Origin: Lysinibacillus odysseyi 34hs-1 = NBRC 100172 | GTDB taxonomy: Bacteria; Bacillota; Bacilli; Bacillales_A; Planococcaceae | DNA length: 64,000 bases | Assembly: GCF_001591965.1 (NCBI RefSeq) | Contig: NZ_BCVX01000001.1 | Coordinates: 186,001-250,000 of the forward strand | Direction of reading: 5' to 3' | In this document: positions 26,103-35,616 of the stretch, piece after piece | How the letters are laid out: each line of letters opens with the position of its first letter | How positions within the stretch are numbered: position 1 is the stretch's first letter | Made by a program: the position numbers and the translations under genes | Notes under the pieces: model-generated | What the model was told of the DNA's origin: nothing | The model's input: only the letters and a program-made list of their open reading frames with translations | Database searches by the model: none

Positions 26103-27566
26103 TTAATAAGTGGTTACCTTGAGTGCTCTTTGAGCCGTGTAAATCCAGCGCTGCCACCAGGAGAAGTTATCCTGATATTCTTCCACATCAAGAGTGTAGA
26201 GGGCATCTTCATTCTTCCAAAGCCTTTCAAAATATCGTTCCATATCCAAGGCGAGCGCGCTATCATTGGGAGCGAGAATGCGTACGTTATCTTCCAGGTT
26301 GTAATTCTCCAATGTTCTTTCCGTATAGTTGGCAGAACCGCTTGAAATGATTGTTTGTTCCGCTGTTTGAATCCAGATGGCTTTTGTATGGTATTGGCCG
26401 ACGACAGTGTTGTACCAGCGAATATTGATTTGTTCATTTGTATCCTCAAGCAGCTCGTTCACAACCGGTCGATTCGGCAGACCGGTCTTTTCCTGGCCGA
26501 ATGAATTTTCATTTGGGTCTAGAATCATATTCACCTGCACGCCCCGGTTCGCTGCATCTGTTAAGGTGTTGACAATGTCGCGCTGGGCAACAAAGAACAT
26601 GCCAATCCAAATTTTATCCCCTGCTTTTGTCGCCGCTAGATCTTCAATCAAGGCGTCTAAAATTTTCTTCTCGGTCAAATATTGTACAGCATACTGGCCG
26701 TCACCTTGCTGCGGTATATCAGCCCTCGGCAATTTCGGACCATCCGACATGAGCGATACCGCTTCTTCTGCCTCCAGAATATCGTTTATGACGGGCCCTG
26801 TTACTTTCAAACCAAGATTTCCGTGGAAGCCACTTGCATCATGCGGGTTTGATGATGTGATAATCGCTTCCTTTTCCGAAACGGCCGCTTTGCGGTGGTT
26901 GGCTTTCACGTTGAGCAGTTCCAAATAGGAAGATACGGTCATTTTCGGCGCTTTATTTGACATGGCGTTGGCAATCCATCCCTTGTCGTCATGGTCGAAC
27001 CATTGAAAAAATAATCGGTATAAGCCTGAATAAACCGGCGTGGAATCCCGCAGCTGTTTTAAATCGGTGTAAACAATTTCTACCCCGGCTTCACGCATCT
27101 TCTTGAACCACGGAGTTTCATAGGAGCCATAGCCCTTATTGAGCGGATCGGTGATGAAAACAACCGGCATATCGGGATTGTTTTTCTTTTTCTCGGCAAG
27201 CTTGTCAGAGAGGATATTCGCGATTGGCGGGAAATCTTCTTTTTCATCGAAATACCCATCCATCAAAAAGAAATCCACCACTACAAACTGTTCGGCTTCA
27301 TCAATCAACGTATAAACTTCATCAAATATATGATTCTCATGTTTCCGATTGGTCCCTTCCTGGTCTTGCGCATAAGTTAAATCCGTTAGCATTTCAATAT
27401 TATCTGTTCTATGCAAGTCTCCTTCATAGGAAATGTCTTCCGGCAACGGTTTATATGTATGCCATACCATTTCTCCTATATATAGCAAAATCAAAAGAAG
27501 AATAAGAGCGCTTATAACTTTTTTTCCGCGACTCCAGCTGTTCCATTTCTTCTGAACTTTTTTCAT
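26103..27566 (-). CDS. Phospholipase D-superfamily protein
   Basis: 487 residues with one N-terminal membrane anchor (VISALILLLILLYIGEMVW) and two PLD half-sites: NHRKAAVSEKEAIITSSNPH and YHTKAIWIQTAEQTIISSGS (HxK..GS/SN). The Asp of the classical HxKxxxxD motif is Glu in the first and Gln in the second. The histidines and lysines that form the covalent phosphohistidine site are kept. Cardiolipin-synthase-like or phosphodiesterase activity facing outside is likely. Preceded by GGAGGAATTTC, transcribed alone. Confidence 0.8.
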   Translation of the reverse strand: MKKVQKKWNSWSRGKKVISALILLLILLYIGEMVWHTYKPLPEDISYEGDLHRTDNIEMLTDLTYAQDQEGTNRKHENHIFDEVYTLIDEAEQFVVVDFFLMDGYFDEKEDFPPIANILSDKLAEKKKNNPDMPVVFITDPLNKGYGSYETPWFKKMREAGVEIVYTDLKQLRDSTPVYSGLYRLFFQWFDHDDKGWIANAMSNKAPKMTVSSYLELLNVKANHRKAAVSEKEAIITSSNPHDASGFHGNLGLKVTGPVINDILEAEEAVSLMSDGPKLPRADIPQQGDGQYAVQYLTEKKILDALIEDLAATKAGDKIWIGMFFVAQRDIVNTLTDAANRGVQVNMILDPNENSFGQEKTGLPNRPVVNELLEDTNEQINIRWYNTVVGQYHTKAIWIQTAEQTIISSGSANYTERTLENYNLEDNVRILAPNDSALALDMERYFERLWKNEDALYTLDVEEYQDNFSWWQRWIYTAQRALKVTTY

Positions 27567-27816
27567 TGAAATTCCTCCAATATCTTGTACTTTTAGTTCC
27601 CGTGAACAAGCAAAGTTAAACAGCGGTAGCTTGCATGGCAGCTGGAAATTTTCAAGAAAATGCTAGTGGCGCTAGGGTCTTTGCAAAATTTATATTCCAA
27701 ATCTATATATGATAATCGTTAATTTAGCTGATTAATTAATATACGCTCATTATTCAACAGCAGGAAATGATCAAACTTTATTCTAAAGCTACAGCTGATT
27801 CAAAACCCGCCCCCAT

Positions 27817-28278
27817 TCACCCTCCCACCTCTCCAAAATAATACGGCAGCTCCGGGAGTGTATATTTCAGCTCCTGAATCGTTTGCACCCGTCCGTTTAC
27901 AACATATGTACGGCATTTTAACCGGTCATACACGTTAAAAGCACGGGCAGGACGAAAACCGTAGATTCCTTCAAATAAGTGCGCGGCCTGGTCAACATGC
28001 TCGGCGTAAATTAATGCATAGCTCCCCTCTCTGCACTCAAACGCATAGAGCTTTATCTTTTTGAGCCCGAGTACATCCCGTTTGATCCACTCGCGGATTG
28101 TTTCCTTTTCTGATTCTGTGAATACAACTGTATCCAGTGTAGCGCTCGGATCTGTCAGCTGCAGGCGGCCATCCTGGATGCACCAGTAGACAACCGTTGC
28201 TAAAAAGGCGTCTTCACAGCTAAGGGCAGCTGCGAAGATTTCATGCATTGTCTTGAATGCGGCCGGTTGTTTTGTCAT
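27817..28278 (-). CDS. Unknown protein of the replication module
   Basis: 153 residues, soluble, mixed alpha/beta, with MHEIFAAALSCEDAFLATVV, YALIYAEHVDQAAHLFEGIY and GFRPARAFNVYDRLKCRTYV. No family recognised. It overlaps the helicase gene by 38 bases, making it the last gene of the four-gene operon, so a replication-linked role is inferred. Confidence 0.6.
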   Translation of the reverse strand: MTKQPAAFKTMHEIFAAALSCEDAFLATVVYWCIQDGRLQLTDPSATLDTVVFTESEKETIREWIKRDVLGLKKIKLYAFECREGSYALIYAEHVDQAAHLFEGIYGFRPARAFNVYDRLKCRTYVVNGRVQTIQELKYTLPELPYYFGEVGG

Positions 28279-29509
28279 AGAGCACCTTCACCTTTCCGAT
28301 CGACCCATTGCGGTGTTTTGCGACAATGATTTCAAGTGGATCGAATCGGTTTGTTTTTTCTTTGCTGTAGTAGCTGTCCCGATATAGCAGCAGCACCACG
28401 TCCGCGTCCTGCTCAATATTGCCGGAGTCGCGTATATCGCTAAGCATCGGTCTTTTCTCTATACGGCTCTCACTATTTCGGTTCAGCTGGGAAAGACAGA
28501 TGACAGGGCATTCGAAGTCCTTCGCCAGCGCCTTTAAACTGCGGCTGATCTTGCCGATTGCCTGCACATGCGGCAGGCTTTCATCCGTCTGCATAATTTG
28601 CAGGTAATCAATAAAGACGATGAGCGGTTTACCTGGATGGTTTTTCTTCGTTCTTCGGACCTGTACCCTCATTTTTTCTACGGTCAAAATAGAACGCTCG
28701 TCAATTTCAATGCTTCTTGTATAAATGCTGTTTAACACCTTGCTCCAGTGCAGCTTGTCCTGCTCGGACAAGCGTCCGTATGGATCATGCAGATGATGCC
28801 GGTTAAATCCGCCAATTTGCGCGATCATACGCTTCAGCAGTGCATCACGGCTCATTTCCAGGGAAAATATCAAAGCGGTATATTCCCGTCCAGCGGCTAA
28901 TGCAAAATGGGTCATGACATCCGTCTTCCCCATCGATGGCCGAGCCGCTAAAATGGTCAGCTCCCCGGGCTTGAATCCTTCCAAAAGCCGGTTGAGTGAA
29001 GCCATACCGGTCGTGATCGAAGGTTCAATAACAGTGTGCAAAAACGGCCAGTCATGCATAACCATAAGGGCCGGTTTAATGCTTGTGTCCACTGGCATTA
29101 CCGTGTCTTGGATTTGATCGAGATGCTCCAAAATCGTATCGACTTTCCAGTTTTCCTGCTGGGCCTGGTGGAGCAGCTGCAGTTTCCGGCGTTCCTTGTA
29201 CTGCTCCTGCAGTAACTCGCAGTACGCTTCGAACTTTTCCTCGTTCGCGTATTGCTGCAGGCTTTGTAAGTAGCTGGCTCCTCCAAAATGTTCCGCCCCA
29301 AAACGTGCAATTAACGTGATAATATCGATCATCATATTTTCACTTTTCAGCTGCCGCATGCATTGCAGTAAATTCCGATGATGTACGACAGTAAACATGG
29401 ACGGGTGTAATACTGTGTCATCCACGAAGTGTGAATCCTCCAGGACTACGCCGAGTATGCTTTGTTCGAGCATGTTAATATCATGCATACCCATTACCAA
29501 AGAGTTCAT
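28241..29509 (-). CDS. DnaB-type replicative helicase
   Basis: 422 residues (or 415 from MHDINMLEQSILGVVLEDSH, whose layout matches the normal DnaB opening). The N-terminal primase-interaction domain ends near residue 130. The RecA-like motor has Walker A AARPSMGKTD, Walker B PLIVFIDYLQIM, the LSQLNR sensor, and DSGNIEQDADVVLLLYRD, the arginine-finger region. It is shorter than chromosomal DnaC/DnaB (about 450) and lies with ORF6N and DnaD-like genes, as in phage or plasmid replication modules. Overlaps both neighbours, so translation is coupled. Confidence 0.85.
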   Translation of the reverse strand: MNSLVMGMHDINMLEQSILGVVLEDSHFVDDTVLHPSMFTVVHHRNLLQCMRQLKSENMMIDIITLIARFGAEHFGGASYLQSLQQYANEEKFEAYCELLQEQYKERRKLQLLHQAQQENWKVDTILEHLDQIQDTVMPVDTSIKPALMVMHDWPFLHTVIEPSITTGMASLNRLLEGFKPGELTILAARPSMGKTDVMTHFALAAGREYTALIFSLEMSRDALLKRMIAQIGGFNRHHLHDPYGRLSEQDKLHWSKVLNSIYTRSIEIDERSILTVEKMRVQVRRTKKNHPGKPLIVFIDYLQIMQTDESLPHVQAIGKISRSLKALAKDFECPVICLSQLNRNSESRIEKRPMLSDIRDSGNIEQDADVVLLLYRDSYYSKEKTNRFDPLEIIVAKHRNGSIGKVKVLYDKTTGRIQDNA

Positions 29510-30182
29510 CCGGATATAGTGTAAGCTGCTGCTGGCATGCCTGCCGGACTTGCGTGAGCATGTTTACAACATCAGCCCCGTCATTCAGTGCATCATACAC
29601 CGTTTGAAACACTCGTCCCTCATCTTCTCCCCACTGCCCGCCTATCGCTTTTGCATACAACAGTACATCGTTGCTTTCTTTAATTATTTTTTCTTTTATT
29701 CTTTCTTTACTTCTTAGGGGCTCGGCAGCCGTTGATATATCAGCGTTTTTGGCTATTTTCCTCCTTCTATATGAGGTGCTTTCTCCTTCTACTTGATGCG
29801 CGGTTGTACAGCAATTAGAAGCATAATTGCCATCAGATGGAAGCGCGCTTCTAGTTGATGCACTGTCTACAACTAACACTTTTTGCAATACTTCATAACA
29901 GATCCGGTAACATGTACCTTTGCCATTAAACGTCCTTCTTTCAACCAATTGCATGATACATAATGATCTGATTGTACGCTCTATTGTACTTTTCGATAAA
30001 AATGGCAGCTGCAGCAGCCAATTGTCCATTTTGCATTGATACCATTTATCACCCGCCATTACTGTTTTCGAAAACTGAAGCCTGTAGTGAAGCTGCTGAA
30101 TAAATATGGCTTCATACAGGCCGATCTTCACAGCCAATCGCTTATAAACAGGCACGGATTCACAGTTCGCAAGCTTCCTCAT
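29481..30182 (-). CDS. DnaD-like/phage replisome organiser protein
   Basis: 233 residues. The N-terminal winged-helix region has AVKIGLYEAIFIQQLHYRLQ, WYQCKMDNWLLQLPFLSKST, IERTIRSLCIMQLVERR, the pattern of phage replisome organisers and DnaD DDBH1-type initiators. A Lys/Arg/Ser-rich linker follows, then a helical C-terminus (VFQTVYDALNDGADVVNMLT). It would bind origin DNA and load the downstream helicase. Its ATG overlaps the ORF6N stop (ATGA). Confidence 0.7.
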   Translation of the reverse strand: MRKLANCESVPVYKRLAVKIGLYEAIFIQQLHYRLQFSKTVMAGDKWYQCKMDNWLLQLPFLSKSTIERTIRSLCIMQLVERRTFNGKGTCYRICYEVLQKVLVVDSASTRSALPSDGNYASNCCTTAHQVEGESTSYRRRKIAKNADISTAAEPLRSKERIKEKIIKESNDVLLYAKAIGGQWGEDEGRVFQTVYDALNDGADVVNMLTQVRQACQQQLTLYPDELFGNGYA

Positions 30183-30490
30183 TTACTCCCCTCCCAAAAG
30201 TACGGAAATACCCGCTCTATATAATTTCTCCTTACATAAGGAGCGCGGAATGTCTGCATTAAGTAATAGGCACCGTGCTCCGTCCAAACGATACAAACAG
30301 GAGGGTGCAGCTGCCCGCCATATATTCCTTTCCACTCGTCAAGCGCCATACCGGATAGCACGAAGTAATGCACCCCTTCTGTCAGCATGTGGCGATGCCT
30401 AGCAAAATTGCGCAGCAAATGCTGTCTGCTCACACCAAGCCTTTCTGCCAGATCATATGTCAACAGCACTTGTAGACCTTGCCAATTCAT
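30179..30490 (-). CDS. ORF6N-domain DNA-binding protein
   Basis: 103 residues from MNWQGLQVLLTYDLAERLGV, chosen because AAGGGGGAATC precedes it. The helix-turn-helix LAERLGVSRQHLLRNFARHR and EGVHYFVLSGMALDEWKG are the ORF6N family signature found in phage antirepressors and regulators. CIVWTEHGAYYLMQTFRAP follows. First gene of the replication operon; it may regulate it. Confidence 0.7.
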   Translation of the reverse strand: MNWQGLQVLLTYDLAERLGVSRQHLLRNFARHRHMLTEGVHYFVLSGMALDEWKGIYGGQLHPPVCIVWTEHGAYYLMQTFRAPYVRRNYIERVFPYFWEGSK

Positions 30491-30574
30491 AATTGATTCC
30501 CCCTTTATATAAAACAATCGAAATGAGCCGGCTAAAAGGGGACATTTTCCACAAAATATTTATTCTACACAAAA

Positions 30575-30616
30575 TAAAACGCCGGAAACACTGGATTTCC
30601 AGCGCTTCTCGGCGTT
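30575..30616 (-). terminator. Terminator of the binding-protein/receptor operon
   Basis: AACGCCGGAAA..TTTCC..CGGCGTT is a branched stem with a T-run on the minus strand, between the receptor stop and the replication module. Confidence 0.7.
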
Positions 30617-30659
30617 TCATGCTGTCTATTTATTTTCTTACCTATCTCTACTCTTCCCT

Positions 30660-32312
30660 TTAAGAAGCATTGAACTTGGAAACAACCCTTTGCAAATCTT
30701 CTGCTAAATGAGCTAAAGACGCGGCGGCTGCATTTACTTCTTCCATAGAAGCGAGCTGCTCCTCAGACGCAGAAGCAACCGAAACGGCATTTTCGGATGT
30801 TGTTTGGGACATGCTGGCGATTTGCAGTGACTGTGTCGACACAGCGTCCATTTTCGAGTGAATATTACCCGAAACAGCGGTAATCTGCTTTACCTGCCCC
30901 TGTACCTGCCCAATAATCGTTAAAATTTCATCAAACGTCGCTTTTGTATTATGGGAAATTGTGATACCTGTGTTTACCCGTTCCTTCACATCTTGAATGG
31001 AAGTTACCGTATTTACCGTATCCTTTTCAATTTCCGCCGCAATCCGTGAAATGTCTGATACAGAATGCTTTGTCTGTTCGGATAATTTTTTCACCTCATC
31101 GGCTACAACCGCAAATCCTTTCCCTGCCTCCCCTGCACGAGCTGCCTCAATCGCCGCATTTAAAGCTAATAGATTTGTCTGCTCGGAAATATCCTGGACA
31201 AGGTTGAGGATATGGACAATTTCCTTTGTACGGCCGGTAAGCAGCTTCAGAGAATGGTCCGTTTCTTCCACTGTTGAATGAATGAGATTCATTTGCGATA
31301 CGGTATTATCAACAAAAACTGAACCTTTTTGTATTTTATCGTTCGTCGATCTGGACAGTTCCATCGTATGATCCGCCTGCTTCGCAATCTCTTTTGCATC
31401 GAGCAGCACTTCCTGGGCGAAAGCAGAAGAGTCCTCGGACATCTCTGTTTGTTGAGCAGCGGCATCTGATACATCCTGAATAGATGTGGAGATGAGCTCT
31501 GTTCCCCTCATCGTTTCATCCGCACTCGCCATCAGCTCCTCAGCTGATGCGGCAACCTGGTCAGCACTATGAGATACATGTGAAATAATATCCTTCAAAT
31601 TGCCGGCCATCTGTTTGAAGGAAAGCTGCAAATCAGCGATTTCATCACGCGTATGGACTTCCTCAAATTGTACCTGTAAATTTCCGTCCGCAATTTGCTT
31701 TGCATTTTCAGTCATATTGCGGATTGGCATGACAATCCGATTTGTAAAGTAAAGAGCTGCCCCGATGCTTGCTACTAAAAGAATACTTGCCAGCAAAATA
31801 GATACCCAGACAATTGCTTTGATTTTGCTTTGCAGTTCCTGCTGCATCATAGCATATCCTGCACTTACATCTCTCTTCAGTTCAATCACATCATTGATGA
31901 TTCCTCTTGTCCGCTGCGACTGCCGCTTTATTTCTGTACCATTGGCCGTTTTTAAGGAATCGGCAGCCACCGCAGCAACGTCAGCGAATTTCTGTTCGAA
32001 ATGTTCGCCAAGTTTCCGCTGCCGTTCAGACGTATAGCCGGTTTTGAGCTTTTCATAGATTTCCGCTGTTTCGGCTATATCCTTCTCAATGTCGTGCTTA
32101 TTACTCTCGGATATATTCAAGGAGTAGACGCTAAGCGATTTTTGCAGACTATGGACGGAGCTGTTTAACTCTTCCACTGTAACGAGAGATGCCACCACCT
32201 CCTCCGTAGATGAATTCAGACTCGTCAATTGAACAATATTATAGCCAATTACACCGACCGCGAGCAGTAAAGGTATAATGGAAAGCATTAAAATTTTCTG
32301 TTTTAATTTCAT
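30660..32312 (-). CDS. Methyl-accepting chemotaxis protein
   Basis: 550 residues: membrane segment 1 ([20 protein letters not shown]), an extracellular four-helix-bundle-type sensor (about residues 30-165), membrane segment 2 ([20 protein letters not shown]), HAMP ([20 protein letters not shown]), then a long coiled-coil signalling domain. Its hairpin tip, [20 protein letters not shown] then [18 protein letters not shown], is the conserved CheA/CheW contact. It lies 15 bases after a BMP-type binding lipoprotein gene, suggesting it senses that protein's ligand-bound form. Confidence 0.9.
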   Translation of the reverse strand: MKLKQKILMLSIIPLLLAVGVIGYNIVQLTSLNSSTEEVVASLVTVEELNSSVHSLQKSLSVYSLNISESNKHDIEKDIAETAEIYEKLKTGYTSERQRKLGEHFEQKFADVAAVAADSLKTANGTEIKRQSQRTRGIINDVIELKRDVSAGYAMMQQELQSKIKAIVWVSILLASILLVASIGAALYFTNRIVMPIRNMTENAKQIADGNLQVQFEEVHTRDEIADLQLSFKQMAGNLKDIISHVSHSADQVAASAEELMASADETMRGTELISTSIQDVSDAAAQQTEMSEDSSAFAQEVLLDAKEIAKQADHTMELSRSTNDKIQKGSVFVDNTVSQMNLIHSTVEETDHSLKLLTGRTKEIVHILNLVQDISEQTNLLALNAAIEAARAGEAGKGFAVVADEVKKLSEQTKHSVSDISRIAAEIEKDTVNTVTSIQDVKERVNTGITISHNTKATFDEILTIIGQVQGQVKQITAVSGNIHSKMDAVSTQSLQIASMSQTTSENAVSVASASEEQLASMEEVNAAAASLAHLAEDLQRVVSKFNAS

Positions 32313-32327
32313 ATTTTCACCTTATTT

Positions 32328-33308
32328 CTATTCAGTAATTGTCACGCTTCCATCGGAAAGCTCTTCCTGCAGTGTATCGATTTGTTTTTGCTCTTGAGCT
32401 GTGAGTGGTAAAACACGAATAGGTGCAAGGCTCACACCCTCTTCTTTAATGCCCAGCAATTTGTTTTTCTCCGACAGTTTCCCTGACTTCACCATTTCCT
32501 CAATCGATTGATAAACAGCTGTATCCACACGTTTTAACATCGAAGATACGACAGTATTTTCAGCCAGGAAAAACTGGTCACTATCTACACCGAATGCATA
32601 AACGCCTGCTTCCTGTGCGGCTAAAATGGATCCGATACCCGTAAAGCCGGCCGCTGGATATAAAAAGTCAGCACCTTGTGCAATCATATCCCGTGCAATA
32701 GAAGCGCCTAAGCTGTCATCTCCAAAACTGCCTGCATAAACGGACAATATTTTGGCCTCGGGATTTACATGCTTAACACCTGCAGTAAAACCCTGCTCAA
32801 ATCGATGGATTACAGGACTATCGACCCCGCCTATAAACCCGACCGTACCGGTTTTTGATTTCATTGCGGCAAGAGCTCCTAATAAATAGGAACCCTCGTC
32901 CTCCTTAAATGTCACATTATGAATATTTGGAACCTCTGACACAGCATCAATTAATAAAAACTGCTGCTGTGGATGCTTCGAAGCGACAGCCTCCATCTCC
33001 TCCTGTATAGCAAATCCTAACCCGATAATGAGATCCTGTCCTTCTGCCACAAGCTCTTCCAAGCCTTGCTCATATGTACCTGACTCCTCCAGCTCCCGGT
33101 AATCAAAGGAAACATTCAGTTCATCACGTGCCTTTTCCATCCCTTCAAAGGCAATATCAGAAAACGATTGATCGCCGAGCCCCGCCTCTGACAGCATGAT
33201 CCCCACTTTCAGGCTCTGTTCCTCAGTTGTTTTTTCCTTGTCACCGGAGCATCCGGAAAGCCCGACGATAACCAAAATACTCAACGATAAAATCCAGATC
33301 TTTTTCAT
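32328..33308 (-). CDS. BMP/Med-family substrate-binding lipoprotein
   Basis: 326 residues; lipobox ILVIVGLSGC. The domain reads LKVGIMLSEAGLGDQSFSDI, EELVAEGQDLIIGLGFAIQE, GTVGFIGGVDSPVIHRFEQG and AQGADFLYPAAGFTGIGSIL: a BMP-family (TmpC/Med) fold that usually binds nucleosides. No permease or ATPase gene is adjacent; instead a chemoreceptor follows, so it may act as a sensory binding protein. In B. subtilis the related Med influences comK, an alternative role. Confidence 0.8.
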   Translation of the reverse strand: MKKIWILSLSILVIVGLSGCSGDKEKTTEEQSLKVGIMLSEAGLGDQSFSDIAFEGMEKARDELNVSFDYRELEESGTYEQGLEELVAEGQDLIIGLGFAIQEEMEAVASKHPQQQFLLIDAVSEVPNIHNVTFKEDEGSYLLGALAAMKSKTGTVGFIGGVDSPVIHRFEQGFTAGVKHVNPEAKILSVYAGSFGDDSLGASIARDMIAQGADFLYPAAGFTGIGSILAAQEAGVYAFGVDSDQFFLAENTVVSSMLKRVDTAVYQSIEEMVKSGKLSEKNKLLGIKEEGVSLAPIRVLPLTAQEQKQIDTLQEELSDGSVTITE

Positions 33309-33749
33309 ATAATCAGTCCTTATTTTTTAGTACATCAGACATCTGACAATTTCCATCTGCCTGAAGATTCATAGTATAATGGTCTGTTATATAAATAAAG
33401 TTAAAATAGTCCTATTTTATTACCATATAATGTACTAACCCACTAATATGGATTTATTTAATTAGATTAGCAAATTATTTTAGCATATTTAGTAAACTCA
33501 GCTTTGTAATAGATTGCTGTACCAATGCCTTCGTTTATGTATTATGACTGTGTTAAAAGAATACGTGCTTAGTTTTTCATCTACAGCGGCTAGATAATCA
33601 GCAGGCTGAATCTTTGATGATAAGCTTCGTCGGCTTGAGAAGTAAAGAATAATGATGAAGTTTACTTCGCCGAAATATTCAGTAATTAATACCGATTTTC
33701 TATTCAAATGATTATTTTTATTTTATAATTTTAAAGACTTATATAGATT
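33309..33749. other. Gene-free gap between divergent units
   Basis: AT-rich, no credible gene. TATAAT at 33724-33729 may be the minus-10 box for the rightward leader/EamA transcript. No known riboswitch seen. Confidence 0.4.
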
Positions 33750-33762
33750 GGAGTGGATTTAT

Positions 33763-33816
33763 ATGATGTTTTCTCCATTATTTGAACATGATGTACCAGC
33801 AATCCTTCTTCCTTAA
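33763..33816 (+). CDS. 17-residue leader peptide
   Basis: A GGAG site at 33750 lies nine bases before an ATG that opens MMFSPLFEHDVPAILLP and ends in TAA. The stop codon lies inside the 5' arm of a 10-bp hairpin (33810-33819). Peptide length, strong ribosome site and position before a transporter gene with a maskable start suggest a regulatory leader rather than a functional protein. The peptide is not one I recognise. Confidence 0.55.
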   Translation: MMFSPLFEHDVPAILLP

Positions 33817-33869
33817 CGGTTGAAGAGCTTTTCTCCGTTAAGGACATAGATTTCTATGATAAACGGAGG
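33810..33869 (+). promoter_or_regulatory. Candidate translational attenuator of the EamA gene
   Basis: Arm A TCCTTAACGG (33810-33819) pairs perfectly with arm B CCGTTAAGGA (33835-33844). Part of B, CTCCGTT (33833-33839), can instead pair with arm C AACGGAG (33862-33868), which contains the Shine-Dalgarno GGAGG of the EamA gene. Between B and C, CATAGATTTCTATG forms a small internal hairpin that would stack in the B:C form. A:B leaves the start open; a ribosome sitting on A would favour B:C and close it. Confidence 0.5.
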
Positions 33870-33877
33870 AAAAAAAC

Positions 33878-34756
33878 ATGAATCATAAAAACAAAATAGT
33901 AGGTGCCTTATTCTTATCACTTGCAGCGAGTATATGGGGCGCCATGTATGTTGTCGTAAAAGTGGTTGTCGAAGTTGTGCCGCCGCTTGAGCTTGTGTGG
34001 ATGCGTTATTTGATTGCCGTCGTAACACTTGCTGTTATCGGTTTTTGTCTGAAACAATCCTGGCGTATTGCTAAAAAGGATTGGCTAATCATTTTTCTTG
34101 TAGGTCTTATCGGGAATACTATATCGATCGTCACGCAGGAAATGGGCACAATGTTGTCTACTGCTCAAATGGGTGCCATCATTACATCAACAACGCCTGC
34201 TTTTATGGTAATCTTTGCACGTTTTATTTTGAAAGAAAAAATTACGATGAAAAAATGTCTTTCTATTCTACTAGCCACAGCCGGTGTCTTCATGATCGTT
34301 GGTAACGGACAAGTAGATAAAACACAGCAGCTGGGCGGCTTCTTCCTACTGATAGCCGCATTAACATGGGCATTGATGTCAGTGCTAATCAAAAAAGTCC
34401 CTGCCCATTATTCCCAAATAGTCATCACTACTTACTCATCCTTGATAGCTGTTATCTTATTAACGCCGCTAGTGCTGCCACGGCTGAATAATCTAGATTT
34501 ATCGAGTGTTTTACAGCCTACTATTTCAGGGGGCCTACTATATCTAGGCATTGTCTCTACAGCTGGCGGGTTTTTCCTATGGAACAAAGGTCTTCAATTG
34601 ATGAATGCTTCCAGCGGAGGATTATTCTTTTTCTTCCAGCCGATTGTCGGCACATTTTTAGGCTGGTTATTATTAGGGGAAACAATCGGGGTTTCCTTCT
34701 GGATAGGTACCATTTTAATTTTCAGCGGCGTGTTTGTAGTTATAAAAGACGAATAA
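33878..34756 (+). CDS. EamA-family (DMT) transporter
   Basis: 292 residues, ten hydrophobic segments in two EamA repeats (SIWGAMYVVVKVVVEVVPPL; LTWALMSVLIKKVP). The end LGWLLLGETIGVSFWIGTIL, then VIKDE, is typical. Exported substrate unknown. ACGGAGG precedes the ATG and is the potentially masked site described upstream. Terminator directly after. Confidence 0.85.
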   Translation: MNHKNKIVGALFLSLAASIWGAMYVVVKVVVEVVPPLELVWMRYLIAVVTLAVIGFCLKQSWRIAKKDWLIIFLVGLIGNTISIVTQEMGTMLSTAQMGAIITSTTPAFMVIFARFILKEKITMKKCLSILLATAGVFMIVGNGQVDKTQQLGGFFLLIAALTWALMSVLIKKVPAHYSQIVITTYSSLIAVILLTPLVLPRLNNLDLSSVLQPTISGGLLYLGIVSTAGGFFLWNKGLQLMNASSGGLFFFFQPIVGTFLGWLLLGETIGVSFWIGTILIFSGVFVVIKDE

Positions 34757-34765
34757 TACGGAGGG

Positions 34766-34800
34766 AAAGCGCGCTCTTTTAAAAAGGAGGCGCGCTTTTT
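34766..34800 (+). terminator. Intrinsic terminator of the EamA gene
   Basis: AAAGCGCGCtcttttaaaaaggagGCGCGCTTTTT, 9-bp stem and T-run. Confidence 0.85.
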
Positions 34801-35131
34801 CCTTATTTTAATATATTACATAATTCACCATACACGATTGCTAATACCCTTCATCAAAAACATATCTAACTCTGTACTCCACATATTGAAGGACTGTTTG
34901 ATACAGTATTTATCATAGAAAAAACCATCTACAATATCGTAAATGGTTTCATTGTGGCTTGAAGCAGCTAAACCCTTTCGTGATGATGTAACTACTGCTT
35001 CAAAGATATAGAGCCGCTCCGCCCTACCTCATATGGAACAAGGAATTTTCTAAGACAAATACCGTTTTATTATATCTATTACGTCCGCCTTATTTTTTAC
35101 GTATTATTTATTTCTCAAATGAACATATTTT
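34801..35131. other. Gene-free gap
   Basis: About 330 bases. ACCATCTACAATATCGTAAA TGGT-type small hairpin at 34928-34948 and no coding sequence. The small lipoprotein gene ends at its right edge. Confidence 0.4.
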
Positions 35132-35473
35132 TTACTTTATCTCATTAAGTATTCTTGCTATTTTATATTCCCCTTTTATTTCTATAGCTATTACGCTATC
35201 AATATTATTCGTAATTTCCCTATTTTTTATTTTGTATAGATTAGTACCTTCACTAAGCCTGTAGCCCTCCTCGTGTTTAGTAGGTAATTCTTTTGTTTGC
35301 AGCATAATTTCCCCGATCTTTTCTTCCAATTCACTCTTATTTATTGGTTCATTTGTGACAAAATAATTATTTCCATTCCAATTGAAAACCGGATTTGATA
35401 ATTTATCACTTTCATTACAACCATTTAATAATATTAGAGTAAAAAATAAAGAAAATACTATTACCTTCCTCAT
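35132..35473 (-). CDS. Small lipoprotein of unknown function
   Basis: 113 residues from the ATG nine bases after GGAGGG. The lipobox FFTLILLNGC places the lipidated cysteine near residue 19. The mature part has NPVFNWNGNNYFVTNEPINK and KTNLYKI-like beta text, reminiscent of small NxxxYxVT secreted proteins. No family known. Stand-alone. Confidence 0.65.
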   Translation of the reverse strand: MRKVIVFSLFFTLILLNGCNESDKLSNPVFNWNGNNYFVTNEPINKSELEEKIGEIMLQTKELPTKHEEGYRLSEGTNLYKIKNREITNNIDSVIAIEIKGEYKIARILNEIK

Positions 35474-35616
35474 CAAATGTTTCCCTCCTTATAAAAAGGT
35501 TTTGTTAAATAACTCTGTGGACATTTGTATAAAAAGAAAAATCGTTCTACAATTTAAGGAAAAGTATGATTGTGAATGATACGAATGGCTTTGAGAGAGA
35601 TTATTAAAGAGATTGA

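Noticed and set aside
26114-26928. Several long frames opposite or out of phase with the phospholipase-like gene
   Set aside because: Shadows of a GC-richer real gene; none has a start signal or family pattern.
28241-30490. Calling the replication module a complete prophage
   Set aside because: No integrase, terminase, capsid, tail or lysis genes lie on either side, only ordinary chromosomal genes.
33498-33707. 69-codon minus-strand frame in the gap upstream of the EamA leader
   Set aside because: No ribosome site; composition typical of AT-rich intergenic DNA.
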